This document shows, one piece after another, positions 1 through 11,939 of a stretch of 64,000 nt of DNA. The stretch is from contig NW_024468543.1 in the NCBI RefSeq assembly GCF_001632365.1, forward strand, positions 142,132 through 206,131, in the 5' to 3' direction. Source of the stretch: Laetiporus sulphureus 93-53. Its lineage: Eukaryota; Basidiomycota; Agaricomycetes; Polyporales; Laetiporaceae. The position numbers and the translations under genes were made by a program. The first letter of the stretch is position 1. The number at the start of each line of letters is the position of its first letter. The notes under the pieces were generated by a model. It saw only the letters and a list, made by a program, of their open reading frames with translations. It ran no database searches and had not been told where the DNA came from.

Positions 1-365
1 CAATGGTGGTAATTTATGTCAGTAATACGGAAGTTCATAAACGGTTCAGAGGCAATTACCGAAACTTATTCCTATCTCACAGCTCACCCCACCTCTTGAC
101 ATACACGGGGAACGGTTGTCATCAGGGCTGATTGTATCGTAGTAGTTCGCATTCGGCGCTCTCGAAGAAATGAGCAAACATGTGTGCGTGCGAGCGCCTT
201 CACCCAGGACTTCACATACAAGTAAGACACTGTCTTCTCTTAATTATGCCGTCGAATCCCCTCTTCATCTCATACATCATCGCGTGTGCGGGCGTAGAGC
301 TGGAACGATGTTGTCGACTCAAGAACTCGGCTTTCATGCAAACGTTTGTAGGGCGACCATCATGT
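1..365. other. No gene seen at left edge
   Basis: Only short overlapping reading frames are present, without splice structure or recognisable domains. The 1.6-kb direct repeat begins at about 366, so this stretch is unique sequence flanking it. Confidence 0.4.
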
Positions 366-1966
366 TCAAGCTAGGTCCAAGATTAAATAATGGAAATGTC
401 CGTCGTCTCCCAAGCCAAATGGAGTTCGATAAGTAGAGGGGAAAGCCAGTCGTACTAGTGCTACTATCAATAATGAGAAGCTCGAGGTACTACATATTAC
501 GACACATCAATAGCGGCAAAGAAAAGCTCGAAAACTGAGACTAACAAATCGCAGAGACGAGCCAGCATTTCATGAAAAATCATGTTTAGGAGAAGGAGAG
601 CATGATTTGCACAAATAAACGGGATGCGAAGAAGACAGTTAGTTATTAGGAGAAAGACAACGGCAGAGGACTCGGACAACGGTTGCAGAATATACTCGTT
701 TGGAAAAAACAAACCCCAGGAATCATGGTTCTAGATTAGTTATTCGTGCAACTTCTATAGCAAGCAGAGAGGTTCGCTTACTACATGTAGCTTGGAGATC
801 GCAAGGCTATACATATATCGAAACTTACTACGCTATCTGGGATTGCCGTTATCGTCCAGACCTATAACGAACGTTCATTAAAATCCCATGTCAAATACAA
901 GTTAACGTACCCAAGGTCGGATCGAAATACATCCACAAAAATGTACTGATCCTACCCATCGTACGTAGATTGGGACTGGACGGCCAACCCAAGTGCTGCG
1001 CGACGGCGGCGGTGAACTGGACGCTCGAAGACATAGTATAGCTGGCGAATGATTCTGGCAGTAATCCTACTGCTCCGAAGTCAAAGAGGCACGTCCTCCC
1101 TTCGACATCGACGCCGAAGTTGCTCTCGTCCATGTCGGACTGCGTAAAGACCAGCCGCTCATTGCAAAGGCTGACGTGTGCTACTGGCCCGGACCTGGGC
1201 GTAACCTTCGTACTAGCCTAGCCCAAGTCATATGTTAGTGGATGGCGAACACAAGAAAATACAAGCATGGACACACTTTATTCAAGTACCGCTCGATAGC
1301 CTGGATGCTTGAGAAAGACAGAGGCGCATTGTAGTCCTTGAAAAACTTATGGCGGGCGTGACCGCTTCCTAGAGGGCCAATCCGGACACGGTCGGGAGGA
1401 GGAGTTGGAAGATCACGAAGCCACTGGATTGCCAGTGCCGCCCTTTGGGGAAGGTCCGGGACTGGAGTGGGAGTAAACTTGAGGTTCTCCATAACCATGT
1501 ACGACATCTGATGGTCACGATGGAAGAATTGAATGACCTCAGGAACGTGTGGCGCACTCATGTTGCTCTTTGCACACTGGAAGACGTACGTCTGCGTCTC
1601 AAATTCAGGGTACAGAGACTCGTAATCGTCGAATTTAACGAAGAATCCATCGATGACGAGGCAACGTCTGTAGCCATTCTCCCTCCAATGAGAGCGCTCG
1701 TGTTCAGCGCAAGCACGAATGATAGCGGCCTCGAAGGCGGCTGCGTCGTTGGGGGTGGATGTCATTGCTGTGTTCCTTGGATTTAAGCAAGATTAAGGGA
1801 GAGTGGTATAAGGATGCGTACGAAGATAAAAGATAATGGGCTATAAGGAAGAGGACTAGGTTGAGAGCAGAACACAAACGCAATGCTTCGGATGAAGACG
1901 CTTGAGTAAAGGTTAGAAAGAGCGAAAAATCTGATACGTACGAGGATGAAAGTCGAAGGAGAAGTC
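366..1966 (+). repeat. Direct repeat, copy 1 (carries kinase-like gene)
   Basis: This segment aligns in the same orientation with about 40305-41892. Identity by eye is roughly 90-95% with small indels, and it extends on both sides of the coding part. Identity is lost just after the shared AGGAGAAGT block near 1966. The two copies are about 40 kb apart and each contains one intact kinase-like gene on the minus strand, so this is a segmental gene duplication and not a transposon with visible ends. Confidence 0.85.
891..1765 (-). CDS. Kinase-like (APH/choline-kinase fold) protein, copy 1
   Basis: Two exons (1765-1277 and 1217-891) joined by a 59-bp GT-AG intron with a CTAAC branch site give 271 residues. 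The C-terminal half has the APH-type catalytic loop pattern QSDMDESNFGV around residue 190, with the Asp and Asn expected for phosphotransfer, followed by CLFDFGAVG, which resembles the DFG-like metal-binding segment. An N-terminal stretch YMVMENLKFTP resembles the hinge of these kinases. I recognise the general type from basidiomycete genomes, where it is common and uncharacterised; the substrate is unknown. The intact second copy (40816-41690) has the same intron and length, and most differences are conservative, which supports a real gene. It could be a pseudokinase, since no glycine-rich loop or clear ATP lysine is evident. Confidence 0.75.
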
Positions 1967-2469
1967 AGGATGAAAGACAAAAGTCTATGTGCAGAGACTT
2001 TGTCGTGCAGGCGCGTGGAAGAGCCGATGGGGGTTGTTGGACAAGCGGCCCGAGTATGGCCGTGTAAAATAGCCGTGGCCACAGTCGAGGTTCAACATGA
2101 GCCAAACAGCATGGCCTGCACACTCGCGCCCACACGGAGTCCGTGGCGGAGGGCTCCACTCACTCAGGGATGCCTCCGGTCAAATATTCGGGGGAGGCAA
2201 TGGGTCATATTATGCATACATGGTACATGTATTTATTCTGGCCCGAACACTCTAGATATTGAATGTTGCTGCCTGAGTGATTGGACTTCATGGCCGCCGA
2301 TGTTCTGGGTCACACTGCGGCCACTGTCAAGTGTCAAGCCCGTCCACATTTTTTCCTTGGTCACTGACAGTGACGTCTGGCCCTCGCGTGGCACGCGTAG
2401 TCTCGCCTCGCTTCTACCTGGCCAACGTCCTTCTCGAGTCCTCCTGCGCTTAGCACGGACAACAAGGCT
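1967..2469. other. No gene supported
   Basis: A frame is open on the plus strand from about 1946, but its first half overlaps the promoter side of the kinase-like gene and matches nothing recognised. It becomes similar to gene B only after about 2470. Confidence 0.4.
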
Positions 2470-3022
2470 GTGGGTGTCGACACTGCCCACGTTCACCAGG
2501 CCACGCAGAACGTCACCGGTGGAGTTGGACTTTTACAAGGGATACTTCAGTTACCCGCAGTCGGAGAAGCCGTTTGCAATGCAGCAGACCCCGAGAAGGC
2601 TTGCTGAGATGAGGAAGGCTCGTACGGCAAGGAGGGGAGCAAGAGAACTGGAAAGGCGTGTTCGACATGTGCCGGCGGACGACCTTCGGGAAAATGATGA
2701 CGAGGCTCAGCTACAGGGGGAGTTCACGCCGGCAGTCTCGGACAAATTGACGAATGAGCGCGAACCTCAACGTCGCGCGGCACAAGCTATGGCGGGATCG
2801 GGAGAGGAGCACTAGACGATGATGATGGAACAACTGACGCAAGTCGAGGCCACGACGACGGGATTGGTAGTGCGGTCCGAGGGCGAGCCCCAGCTGCTGT
2901 CCTCGGAGGCCCAGGTTCAGATTGCCGCCATGTCGAGTTCCTTGCGCGTCGCAGACGAGATTCAGATGCCGGCGGACGCAAATGGCCCTATGAAGCAAGG
3001 GGAGGATCACAAAGATGAATGA
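2470..3022 (+). pseudogene. Truncated copy A of unknown gene family (relative of gene B)
   Basis: From the VSTLPTF segment onward the translation matches the last exon of gene B (4670-4928). Shared are a Ser-Thr-Leu-Pro-Thr-Phe block, an Arg-rich SPxELxFY block, the FSYxQSEKPFAMQ block and the Glu-Gln-Leu helix near the end. About 50 extra charged residues are inserted compared with B. An in-frame TAG at 2813-2815 interrupts the match, which resumes in the same frame to a stop near 3020. No copy of the first three family exons is found upstream, so this is a 5'-truncated, stop-containing relic. The 3' flank is also shared with B (see 3027-3500). Confidence 0.65.
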
Positions 3023-3026
3023 AGGG

Positions 3027-3500
3027 TTGTCACGAGAGCGAGAGATTGATGGTGGCAGGCGATGTGAAGAGAGGGAGACAAGAGGTCTGCACAAATTTGT
3101 CTTAGGGTAGAGGCCGTATTCAACTACGCTGTCTCGTTCATAATCATGAATAAGCTCACACTGTATATAACGTCCGGTTTACATCCCAATGCTTTTGGAG
3201 CTTGCGTGGGACGCGTTCGAACGTGAGTGGCGCGACGGCCACAGACGCGTTACCGCCTGGGAAAAACGTGTTTGCGTCGCGCCTGCATGCGTTCTTTCTG
3301 CTTCGCCTTTGCCCAGCAGAACATACTCCAGAGACTTCATATGCTCTTTTTCATGTTATATATGAGCATTGCATGCATTAATTTTGAGGAACCGCTTGGA
3401 GCCCATGACAACTTTTGCTGAAGTTGTCTGCTATAGTCGACGCCACTCGCCACATGATATTGCAATGGCGAATGGTGGCATTGCGGCAGGCACTCCGCAC
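3027..3500 (+). repeat. Non-coding tail block of the B-type family, unit 1
   Basis: This block aligns with 5041-5510 in the same orientation. Landmarks are GAGAGCGAGAG, a TATTCAACTACGCTGTCTCG stretch, a CACAGACGCGTTA stretch and GACGCCACTCGCCACATGA. A weaker version follows gene C (about 10070-10440) and, inverted, gene D (about 36040-35760). The 3' flank has therefore been copied together with the genes. Confidence 0.75.
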
Positions 3501-3737
3501 TCCGCGAGCGACGAATATAAGCGCCCGTACTTCAACCGCGTCGACGCGTCTTGCCCTCCCTCTTCACACTTGTCCCTCGACCACGACCAGTGCCTTTTGT
3601 CAATCGTCCGCTTCACCTTCGAACATCTGTATGGGTTATCGCTCCCTGTGCGCATGAAATAGCTCACTTACCTTTGATCCTGCCAGATCTCTCATCGCGC
3701 ATTTTCATCAATCGCCGCCACTCGACGTACTTCCACC

Positions 3738-4928
3738 ATGTTGCTCTCCCTTCTACGGCGCATCGGCGCAGCTTTCAAGAGGAGACTCTTGCCCAACGCA
3801 CAGCCATATCGCTCTGACACGGAGGTCAAGGCTGGCTGTGCGGGAGAGGTCGGCATCGAATGCGAAGTCACATCTGGGAATCTCGACATTAACACGACCA
3901 AGACGGGGAACGACAAGCTGGTAAGTCATTCAACCGCCATTTTCGTATCAATGTCGGGGCTCACCGAGTCGGAACCGTGTCGCGTATGTTTCATGTCAGT
4001 CGAACACCTCCATCTTTCACGCCTGCCACGATGTGGCAGCGACCGTCCTGAACGGTACTGTTTGTACCAACCCGGCAGCTGTTGACAATTCTGTTGTAAG
4101 CAAGGGATGGGCCATCGACGGCCACAAGTACCATACTCACTGTATATACAGAAACATGGTAGCTACCCCACGACTCTGGAAGCCGTTGACGGAGCATCAC
4201 GCGGAGGACTGATCACGGAATCGACCACCTGTGTCGCGGATCGATATACATATGGGCAGCTCCAGGAGAATGCACTTGTGCAACATGGGGCGGCACAGAC
4301 TATGGACGACATACCATCGGTGAGCAGTGTTCCGTGCACGATAGACATTGCAGTGACAATGGCTGATCTATGTCGGCAGGGAACCATCGATCGTACATCT
4401 GGCACTGTCAACGACGGCTCATCGATGAAGAGAGCCACGGATGACACCTCCGGTATAAGCTCGGACGAATCCTCTCCTGCCTCGACTCCGACGTCCGTGT
4501 TGGCGGATCTCCCGTACATCCCGGCGGGCCCCAACGCGGAGAGGCAAAATGCACACGGAACGGTTGTGCAACAGCCAACGCTAGCATCGATGGGTTTCGG
4601 TCCGCGGGCGAGTGTGGTACACCGTAGAAACAATGGCAACACGGTTGGGACGACGACGAACACGTACACCGGGGTGTCGACCTTGCCCACATTCAGGAGG
4701 TCGCGCAGAATGTCACCGGCGGAGCTGAACTTCTACAATGAGTACTTCAGTTACCTGCAGTCAGAGAAGCCCTTCGCCATGCAGCGGGCCCCTAGAAGGC
4801 ATGCTGCGACGAGGGCGGCTCGTACAACGATGACGGAGCAGCTTGCGCATATCGAGGCCGTGATGACGAGGTTGGCCATGCAGTCCGAGAGCGAGCTCGA
4901 GCTGGTGTCTCCGGAGGTCACGGTTTAG
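3738..4928 (+). CDS. Unknown family protein, gene B (divergent paralog of C and D)
   Basis: Four exons (3738-3920, 4000-4095, 4152-4319, 4380-4928), all joined in phase 0 by consensus GT-AG introns, give 331 residues. Relationship to genes C and D rests on three things. Exon 1 begins with the same short amphipathic, Lys/Arg-rich helix (MLLSLLRRIGAAFKRR against MFSLLKRAHAAIKKS). Exon 2 is exactly 96 bp in all three. The start of exon 4 holds a TSGxxSDESS acidic serine motif followed by a TPxS. The rest is Pro/Ser/Thr-rich, diverges from C/D and ends in an FYNEYFSYLQSEKPFAMQ block shared with relic A. No signal peptide, membrane segment or known domain is visible. Function unknown; the basic N-terminal helix could bind membranes or nucleic acid, but that is a guess. 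Confidence 0.6.
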
Positions 4929-5040
4929 ACCGCCGTCACGTCGATTTTCCTGCGCATTGTAGACGGAAACCCGATGCAGCCGGACGCAAACGGTCTAATG
5001 GAGCAACAGAGGAACATTGAGGCGGGTGGAGGGTCCTCAT

Positions 5041-5510
5041 GAGAGCGAGAGGTTGATGGTGGCAGGCTATGCGAAGAGAACGAAATATGGAGACTGCACG
5101 GAGTTCCGTTAGTGCTTTCTAGGAGAGACCGTATTCAACTACGCTGTCTCGTTTTGTAATCATGAATCGACTTACAATGTATATAACATGTTGTTATCGT
5201 CCCAATTTTTTGGAGCCTGCATCGGACGCATTCGGACGCGAGCGGCGCGACAGCCACAGACGCGTTAGCGCCTGATAGAAAGGCGTGTGTGCCGCGCCTG
5301 CACGTTTTCTGTCTGCTTCGTCCTTGCCCAGCAAAACATTATCGTCCAGAGACTCCATGACGCTATCCTCCGTGCTATGCGCACTGCACACATTATTTTC
5401 GAGGAGCAGCCCAGCGTCCGTGACAACGTTTGCCGAACTTGTCTGCCACAGGCGACGCCACTCGCCACATGAGATTGCAACGGCGAATGATGGCCTTATA
5501 CTGCCATAGC
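5041..5510 (+). repeat. Non-coding tail block of the B-type family, unit 2
   Basis: This is the second copy of the block at 3027-3500, directly downstream of gene B. It shares the same landmarks in the same order. The spacing suggests a tandem duplication of about 2 kb that produced relic A and gene B. Confidence 0.75.
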
Positions 5511-7739
5511 TGACCGATTATCATGCGGTTCTATGCGCGTCGGCGTAGACGCAGTAGGTGTGCGATGCGCCTGACATCGTTTCTACAGTGGGTTCATCGC
5601 GGTGAGCTTTTTCATCTATGCCACTCGGAATCCGTGCACTGACCTTGCCTCGCTGGAATTTCCGCTATGGTAAAATTCAACTCCGGAAAATCTCATCATA
5701 TTATTATTTTTTGGTAGAACTGCCTGTAGCGTTCGTGGGGGCCCACAGTTAAAGATGTCCGACATCAACGCACCAGTGGCAGACTCTCTGCCAGTTCAGC
5801 TACGACATCCGTACGTGATATACGTCCGTTACTTCCCGCTTCGACCGTATGATGACCTGATAGGATGGTAACGAAGTGCGAGTGGGTAGGTTTCTACGTC
5901 AATAAACTGGTGGCTCACATTCGTATGAACATGCAGTCCCTTGGTGCCACTCCCCACTCGTACAAGGCATCACTCGTGTATATGAACCATTGCAGCTCGT
6001 CGTACGGACAATTTCCACGAAGTATCTTCCGATGATCGCCATCTATATTCGTGAGTCAATTCAGCGCGATTTTCACAATCAGAATGCACTACGTACGAAG
6101 ACCAACTTATATCGTCCTATAGGTACTCGTTTTTTCCTTCGGGATGCGTATGTGAACCATGCAACATGCTGCACGTCTGCAAGATGCGAGGCCATTGCCG
6201 GGGCGGGGAATCCTTTCCAATCTAGTCCGTCGGCACGACGTCGATGGAATGTCTACCGACTTCAGTCGCTGGAATTTCAGACAAGAGAGCTTCTATGTCC
6301 TCGTCATGCGCAGGGCCTGTTTTCCGCAGACGATCTTGGTGATGATGTTCGCGTTTCGCCAGGAAGAATAGCGAGTCGATGTGGCCGGCATGAGCGACTA
6401 GATGGCCTTCGCCGTCGAGGAGTACAACGACCTTGAATAGATGTCAATGATCCTGCAATGGCGATGGTGAAAAGCGAGCGGTTGAGCGGCCAGCTTCGGA
6501 ACAGGCAGATTACTGTCGAGATACGCGCGGCTATTACCCGATTGAGAGACGTCGGGCCTGGCGGTATGGCATTGTGCGCCACAGGCGCGCTTGAGTGGCG
6601 TCTCGAAGACTCATCACTTTATTCATTGCGCACATATCGCGCTCAATTTCTGTAAGTTCTGCAACGATAGCCAATGTTACATGGGCATTATGCATTACTC
6701 ATATCGATACACACAGGACTTGATTCTGTTGCGCATGACAGTGAAATGGGAGATGGGAGCTCTTGTCATTGGTTAAATTCCATGGTTTATCGGGCTCGTC
6801 CCTCCCCCATTTCCAACTCTCCCGACAAGTATTTGTCCTCGACCAACGAAGGAATCATTCGTGTCTCACCCGCTTCCTTCTACAGCACCTCTATCAATGA
6901 TCGCTTCCTCGTGAGTGTATAGCAGTTTATCTATCCGACAGCCACGTTGAAGGAAACTGTGATCCAGGATTCGATGGGTACGGAGCGTATTACAAAGGAA
7001 CCAACAGTCTGAGGGCCGATGAACAGCCTTCCCGAATGGGCCGCCGAGACTATGGTATTGCGTTCTTTTATTCTGATGGCGTTCATAAGGCGGCTACAAA
7101 GAAAGTCAGGTTGAGTCGAGAGAGACGGCAATACATATCATTTCTCACTTGTGACATTTGTACTGAGGGTAAATACCCGCAGGGATGCGACGTCAATGAA
7201 AGCAGTGCCCTCGTCCAGGGGGTTCGTCATGCAGCTTGCGAGAGGAGATACCATCGGCGACACGGACAAGCTGGACTGCCCCAAAGATCGCTAGGATGTG
7301 ATCGGGACCACACAGTACCCGCTTAAGAGGGGGAGGCGAGGAGTCCAATTGGAGGGAGCGGGGATATGAAGCAAGTCCGTGGAGGCTCCTACTGCAGAAA
7401 GTTGTCGTTGTCCGGTATCGCCGGTCGTGTACTAAACAGTTGTAACATATCCAGTAGAAGGTTTCTTACCGGCAACGAACCTTGCATCTGGCGCCATGGC
7501 ATGGCATGTCAAGAGCGAACCGGCAAAGGAATGAGAGGAAGATCTGGCCAGGAAGTAAATGGAGCACGGAAAAGTATGGTACCTCGAGTGGATAGCGGAT
7601 AAAAATGCGAATGCTGCGGTGCAGGATTATGCAGGATGTCCTGCAAGAAAAGACCGTAGTAAGCGACGTAGTCTCCGTCACGAGACAGAGCTGATGTAGA
7701 TCCTACGAACAGAATCTTTTCTTCCAGTTTACGAGTGCA
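5511..7739. other. No gene supported; possible further family debris
   Basis: Only short frames are present. The pyrimidine-rich stretch around 6795-6890 resembles the leaders upstream of the start codons of genes B and C, which suggests a decayed family member, but no family exon 1 or exon 2 could be identified after it. Confidence 0.35.
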
Positions 7740-10385
7740 CGCAATTAGACGTGTATTGCATAACGGTCGCTGGCGCGTTGGCACCAAATAACATGTTCGT
7801 GCCGCACGTTCTTTCTTTCTTTTTCCTTGGCCTTCACGCACAAGCGACGCCACAGAAAGGTGGCTACCTTGCAGATGCCTCATCTCCGGACATGGCCTTT
7901 GTTCTAATGCAACGTATCATATATCGTTGCAAGCCACACGAAATGTTCAGACGCACTAGAAATCAAGTCTCGGGCTTGGAAAGGGAGACACAATAACAGC
8001 AGAAATGCTTGGCTAACTCCAGCTATCGTCGAAAATGGTGGGCAATGGCCACGAGGTCCATGCGTGGGCGCGAGCCTCCGAGATAGGCGCCTACTCTAAA
8101 GTCAACCGCGACGCGCCTTGTCTTCTTCTTCGCACTTATTCTCCTACCACCACAAGTGTTCATCACCATCCGCCCACATCGCTTCTTGATAGTTCTTGTC
8201 ATCAGAACCCTTCATAACAAAATCAGACTCACCTTTCTGACACCTCAGTCCATCGAGTACCATTTAAACATTGAGTTTGCCACCCGACGCACTGCGCCAC
8301 AATGTTCAGCTTGCTCAAGAGGGCCCATGCGGCCATCAAGAAGTCGATTAAACGACTGAAGAAATTGCGACACACTTTTGTGGAGCACAACCATGTGAAA
8401 GGGCCTACAGGTGCCATCTTCGAGGCGATCACTGCGAGTACAATCACATACACGGATGACGACAGGGACGACATCTTGGTGAGTTATCCAGCTGCCAACT
8501 TCGTGTCTGTGTTTGTGCTCACCTCATAACGCTGGTCATCGCGGACGTCGTACAAAGTCAATATGCTTCACGGTCGACGGATTTGAGGAACACGCATTGG
8601 CAACGGAGGGCGATGATGGATGCACGGATGCTTCGGATGAGTACGAGTCTACGGTAAGCACAAAGGCATCGGTCAGTTGGTGCACAAGGTATTCAATGTT
8701 ACTGCAGTTCCACATGCGCTTCGGCGCGCGGGTTCTGCAACCGATCCCAGAGATTGGGGCTGGCAACTTCCCCGAACCAGTGCTCTATCTCGATGGCTGG
8801 AACAATACGGCAGAGTATGAGGACGAGCATGTCCTTGCAGAGCAGGGATGCTTTGAATCAGAGGTAAATAACAACTCACCCATGATGCACGGCATAAGGA
8901 TGTCGATAGCGGCTTCGCGTCTATAGGTTGCTGATAAGTTGCGCAGGACATCAACAACGGCAACGAGCTTGAAATGATCCGCAGAGTTGAGACGTCCGGT
9001 ACCGAATCCGATGAATCTTCTTTCCTGCCTACTCCGCCTTCCCTGTCGTTCAATACCGCGCCAACTCAGCAGATTCGCAGGTCGGTGGTAGGACAGACTA
9101 CGGTCGAGGTTCCTCAGCACGTAACATCGGCGCGGCTTCCATCCATTGCATCATGCGAACGGGTTTTCGCACGATGTCTGGACATTGGAGCAGCGTACAC
9201 GGCACGCGTTGCGAAAGCCGATAAGGTGCAACATGACATGGAACTCACGGAGGCGCGACGTCTCGCGAATCCACAGGCTATCGCGGAGGTTGCTGAAGAG
9301 GCTGGACCGACGCAGCCTAACACGATATGGCACATCGCCACGGAGCTTGTAGCAGCAGCTGGGGTCACAGAAGCAGAGACTGAACATATATCGGCATGGT
9401 CCGCATTGAGCGATATCCCCGACTACGTTGACAAGACTATGGCATGGGATATTTTCCTGGGCGAGATCTTCTACAAGCTGAAGCCTTCCCATGAGCTGAA
9501 GCCGGGAATGGCACTGGCTGCTATGAGGGCGTTCAACAAGAGATATCCTGAAAACCGTTTCACCTTGGTCGAAACGCCGGTTGCCGCCCCGAAGGTAAGC
9601 AATATCGTGCATCCGCTCAGAGGGACGAGAAGAGGTGACACGTGTCCACAGGACCGCGAGCGTTCCAATGTGGTGGATGGGCAGAAGCGCAAGACCGAGG
9701 TGCCTACGAACCATTCGAGGGGAGTCAGCTCTGCTGAGGGTGGCCAGAGGATGAATGCGTCCATGGATGAGCCTCGCAAGCAGGCTGTCAAAGAATCTCG
9801 TGTGTTGGGGAAGGAGCATCGTGCACACGACGAAGAATTCGAGAAGCGGTGGGCTGCGGAGTACTGCAGCACGATCTATCTTCAAGCGTGGATGCATCTT
9901 GCGGGCATGACGTTGGTCCTTCGTGACATCAAGCAGAAGCAGAGGCAACATGCTCGTCAGAAAAGAGAGAGGCGTCTGTGCGGAGGTGGAGGCATATGAG
10001 CTGAATGAAAAGTCAAAGAGTCCGTTGAGAGGTTGAGGTGCTCGAGCAGTAGATATACGAGCGTTCCATGATGTGGCTCTAGGAGACCATATTCAACTAC
10101 GTCATCTCATTGATATGATTGAATAGACTCACACAATGTATGTCAGTACTATTATTTATACGCCTGTCGCGGAGAGACACGTTCAAGAGCGAGTGGCAAC
10201 TGCAGCCACAGATGCGTTGGCGCCCGATAACGCATGCTCACGCCGCGCTCAATCTCTCGTTTGCCTTCGTCTCCTGCCAAGCGGCAGTCACATCCAATGC
10301 TCCGGTCGCGTTGCAACTGGTTTACAGTTCTTGCTGGAAATGGCGTACAAGATGATGTCTCCTCCACGGTACTTTGTCGCGGCCT
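7740..10385 (+). repeat. Left arm of large inverted repeat (contains gene C)
   Basis: This segment matches the reverse complement of about 35760-38350. The match covers the leader region (TGGCGC near 7770, then GGCCTTCACGCACAAGCGAC near 7829), the gene C coding region and its downstream flank. Arms are about 2.6 kb and separated by about 25 kb of single-copy housekeeping genes. Confidence 0.85.
8302..9999 (+). CDS. Unknown family protein, gene C
   Basis: Five exons (8302-8478, 8558-8653, 8708-8863, 8947-9594, 9652-9999), all phase 0, give 474 residues. Residues 1-30 form a basic amphipathic helix. Exon 3 carries an FHMRFGARVLQPIPE block. Exon 4 begins with an acidic Ser-rich motif TSGTESDESS, followed by a mostly helical region with CLDIGAAYTARVAKADK, GPTQPNTIWHIATEL and KTMAWDIFLGEIFYKL. 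The last exon is Arg/Glu/Gln-rich, coiled-coil-like, and ends with a very basic tail. The inverted paralog D (36111-37795) keeps every intron position and frame with many substitutions and no stop codon, so both are probably under selection. Introns 2 and 4 (54 and 57 bp) are multiples of three without stops and might be retained. I recognise no family; function unknown. Confidence 0.7.
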
Positions 10386-11939
10386 AAGCTTGCTGTCGTT
10401 GGCATACCGCCCGCCACTCGATTGGCCACGACATAGCTTCTGCGTGACAATGGCTTCTGTGAGATTTCAACTGATGCTTGAGGTTACGAAGACATACATT
10501 GTCACCATCAAATAATCTTCTGCGTGTCGTGAGCGGAATCTTCCTGGAACTACAGGGCCGTCAGATGCCACTTAGCCGAACGGCCAGGGTTACGGGTGAG
10601 CTTATTGCTGTCGTAGGCTAAATATTATGTGCTTACATCGCACTATCTGGTGCTCATAGACCCGACATCCCAACGGGTTTCTAATGTCACAGAACCAGTA
10701 ACAATTTAGGCCGTATAGGCAGGAATGGCGGCGACTCTGAGCCACTCGTGATTTGGAATATCCCAATTAATGAAGGCCCGAAATGCACAGGATTCAACTG
10801 AACATGAAAACTCGTCAGGCTGTCTGAGAATGTTCGGATGACTTACGGAGCACTAACATCACTCTGTAGATTCAGCGCTTTCCCCCGTATGCATGAATTA
10901 ATATGCGCATTGTAAGTGCGCTGACTCGTACGTCCTCTAACGAGACTGCCAGAAGAGCCAAATGATATCTTCCAAGGGAGACTAGTACTGGTCAACGCCA
11001 TCGTTCACCACTCTGGTGGCAACTGAAACGCTTGCTACGCACCAACGGCAGCTTCCTTTCCCCAAGCTTTCGCTGCAAGTCAGGTCGCCCATCATCTTGT
11101 CCCTCCATGAAAAATCCTAGCCTTTCGGTGTTGCTATCCATGTTGTTGCTGTCAGAGACTATCACGGAGCTATCGCGACGTTATGGCCGGGCGAGAATCA
11201 ATGCAAACTGTGAAGACACATCCATCTCCATCGGGCATGCTGAATCGACTTCTTGGAGACCATCTCGTCTGTGCATGAACCGTCTTGATGATAGCAAATT
11301 GCATGCCGAATAGGTATGCACTCTTCCACTGAGATCTTGTCCAACATCCCGGCCTCGATGGTGGTTAAGTGCACTTGACACCAACTGTGTTGACGCTGAG
11401 CGTGGACAACGCGCAAGATACTCTGACACAAAGGAATGGAGACAGGATACACTACATCGCTTGAGCGACACGCGGACGAAGTTGCACGATTCGGGCGTGT
11501 GGCGTAGCCTCGCCTGCGCCGCTGTCGCAGTCTCTCGCAGCTAGAGTTTCACTTTTTCGAGTGGCCCATTCACTGAATTCCACAATGAGACATAGAGTCT
11601 CCGGGCAACCATGAATTGAGAAATTACCATCACTGTTTCCGCAGACTCGAAGGAGCAAGACGGTGGTGCATTCTCATTCCGTAATCATTACGTAACATCG
11701 ATAAGATTAGATCCGTGTACTTAATCAAAATTTCGACTCATCCTCGAGAGAGAACGATGTCTACACCATCTATCACAGTAGCAGCCCGCTCTAGAGGACG
11801 ACCGTGCGTTCCTGTTCGGTAAGTCACATCCAATTTTTGAGAAAATGTGTTAAGTACTCCACCTCAAAAGATCGCCGTCGTTGCGTTCGCTAGCTGAGTC
11901 CACACGCACTTTCAAGCACGGTTGGTACGTGACTTCACG
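10386..11939. other. Intergenic; one dispersed repeat fragment, no gene
   Basis: Apart from the repeat fragment at 11105-11290 no reading frame is convincing. A short frame at 11758 with a consensus GTAAGT donor lies upstream of the FGAM synthase and might be a 5' leader exon, but no acceptor could be tied to it. Confidence 0.4.
11105..11290 (-). repeat. Dispersed repeat R3, copy 1 (inverted relative to the others)
   Basis: This is the reverse complement of sequence at about 34855-34990 and 38425-38565. All three encode a similar short peptide, with LSxxLLSE, ELSRRY, NCE and STSWR blocks, in one frame. Copies differ at many positions, so they are old. Confidence 0.7.

Noticed and set aside
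11758..11821. 5' exon of FGAM synthase
   Set aside because: It has a good GTAAGT donor, but no acceptor joins it to the main frame in a way that improves the N-terminus.
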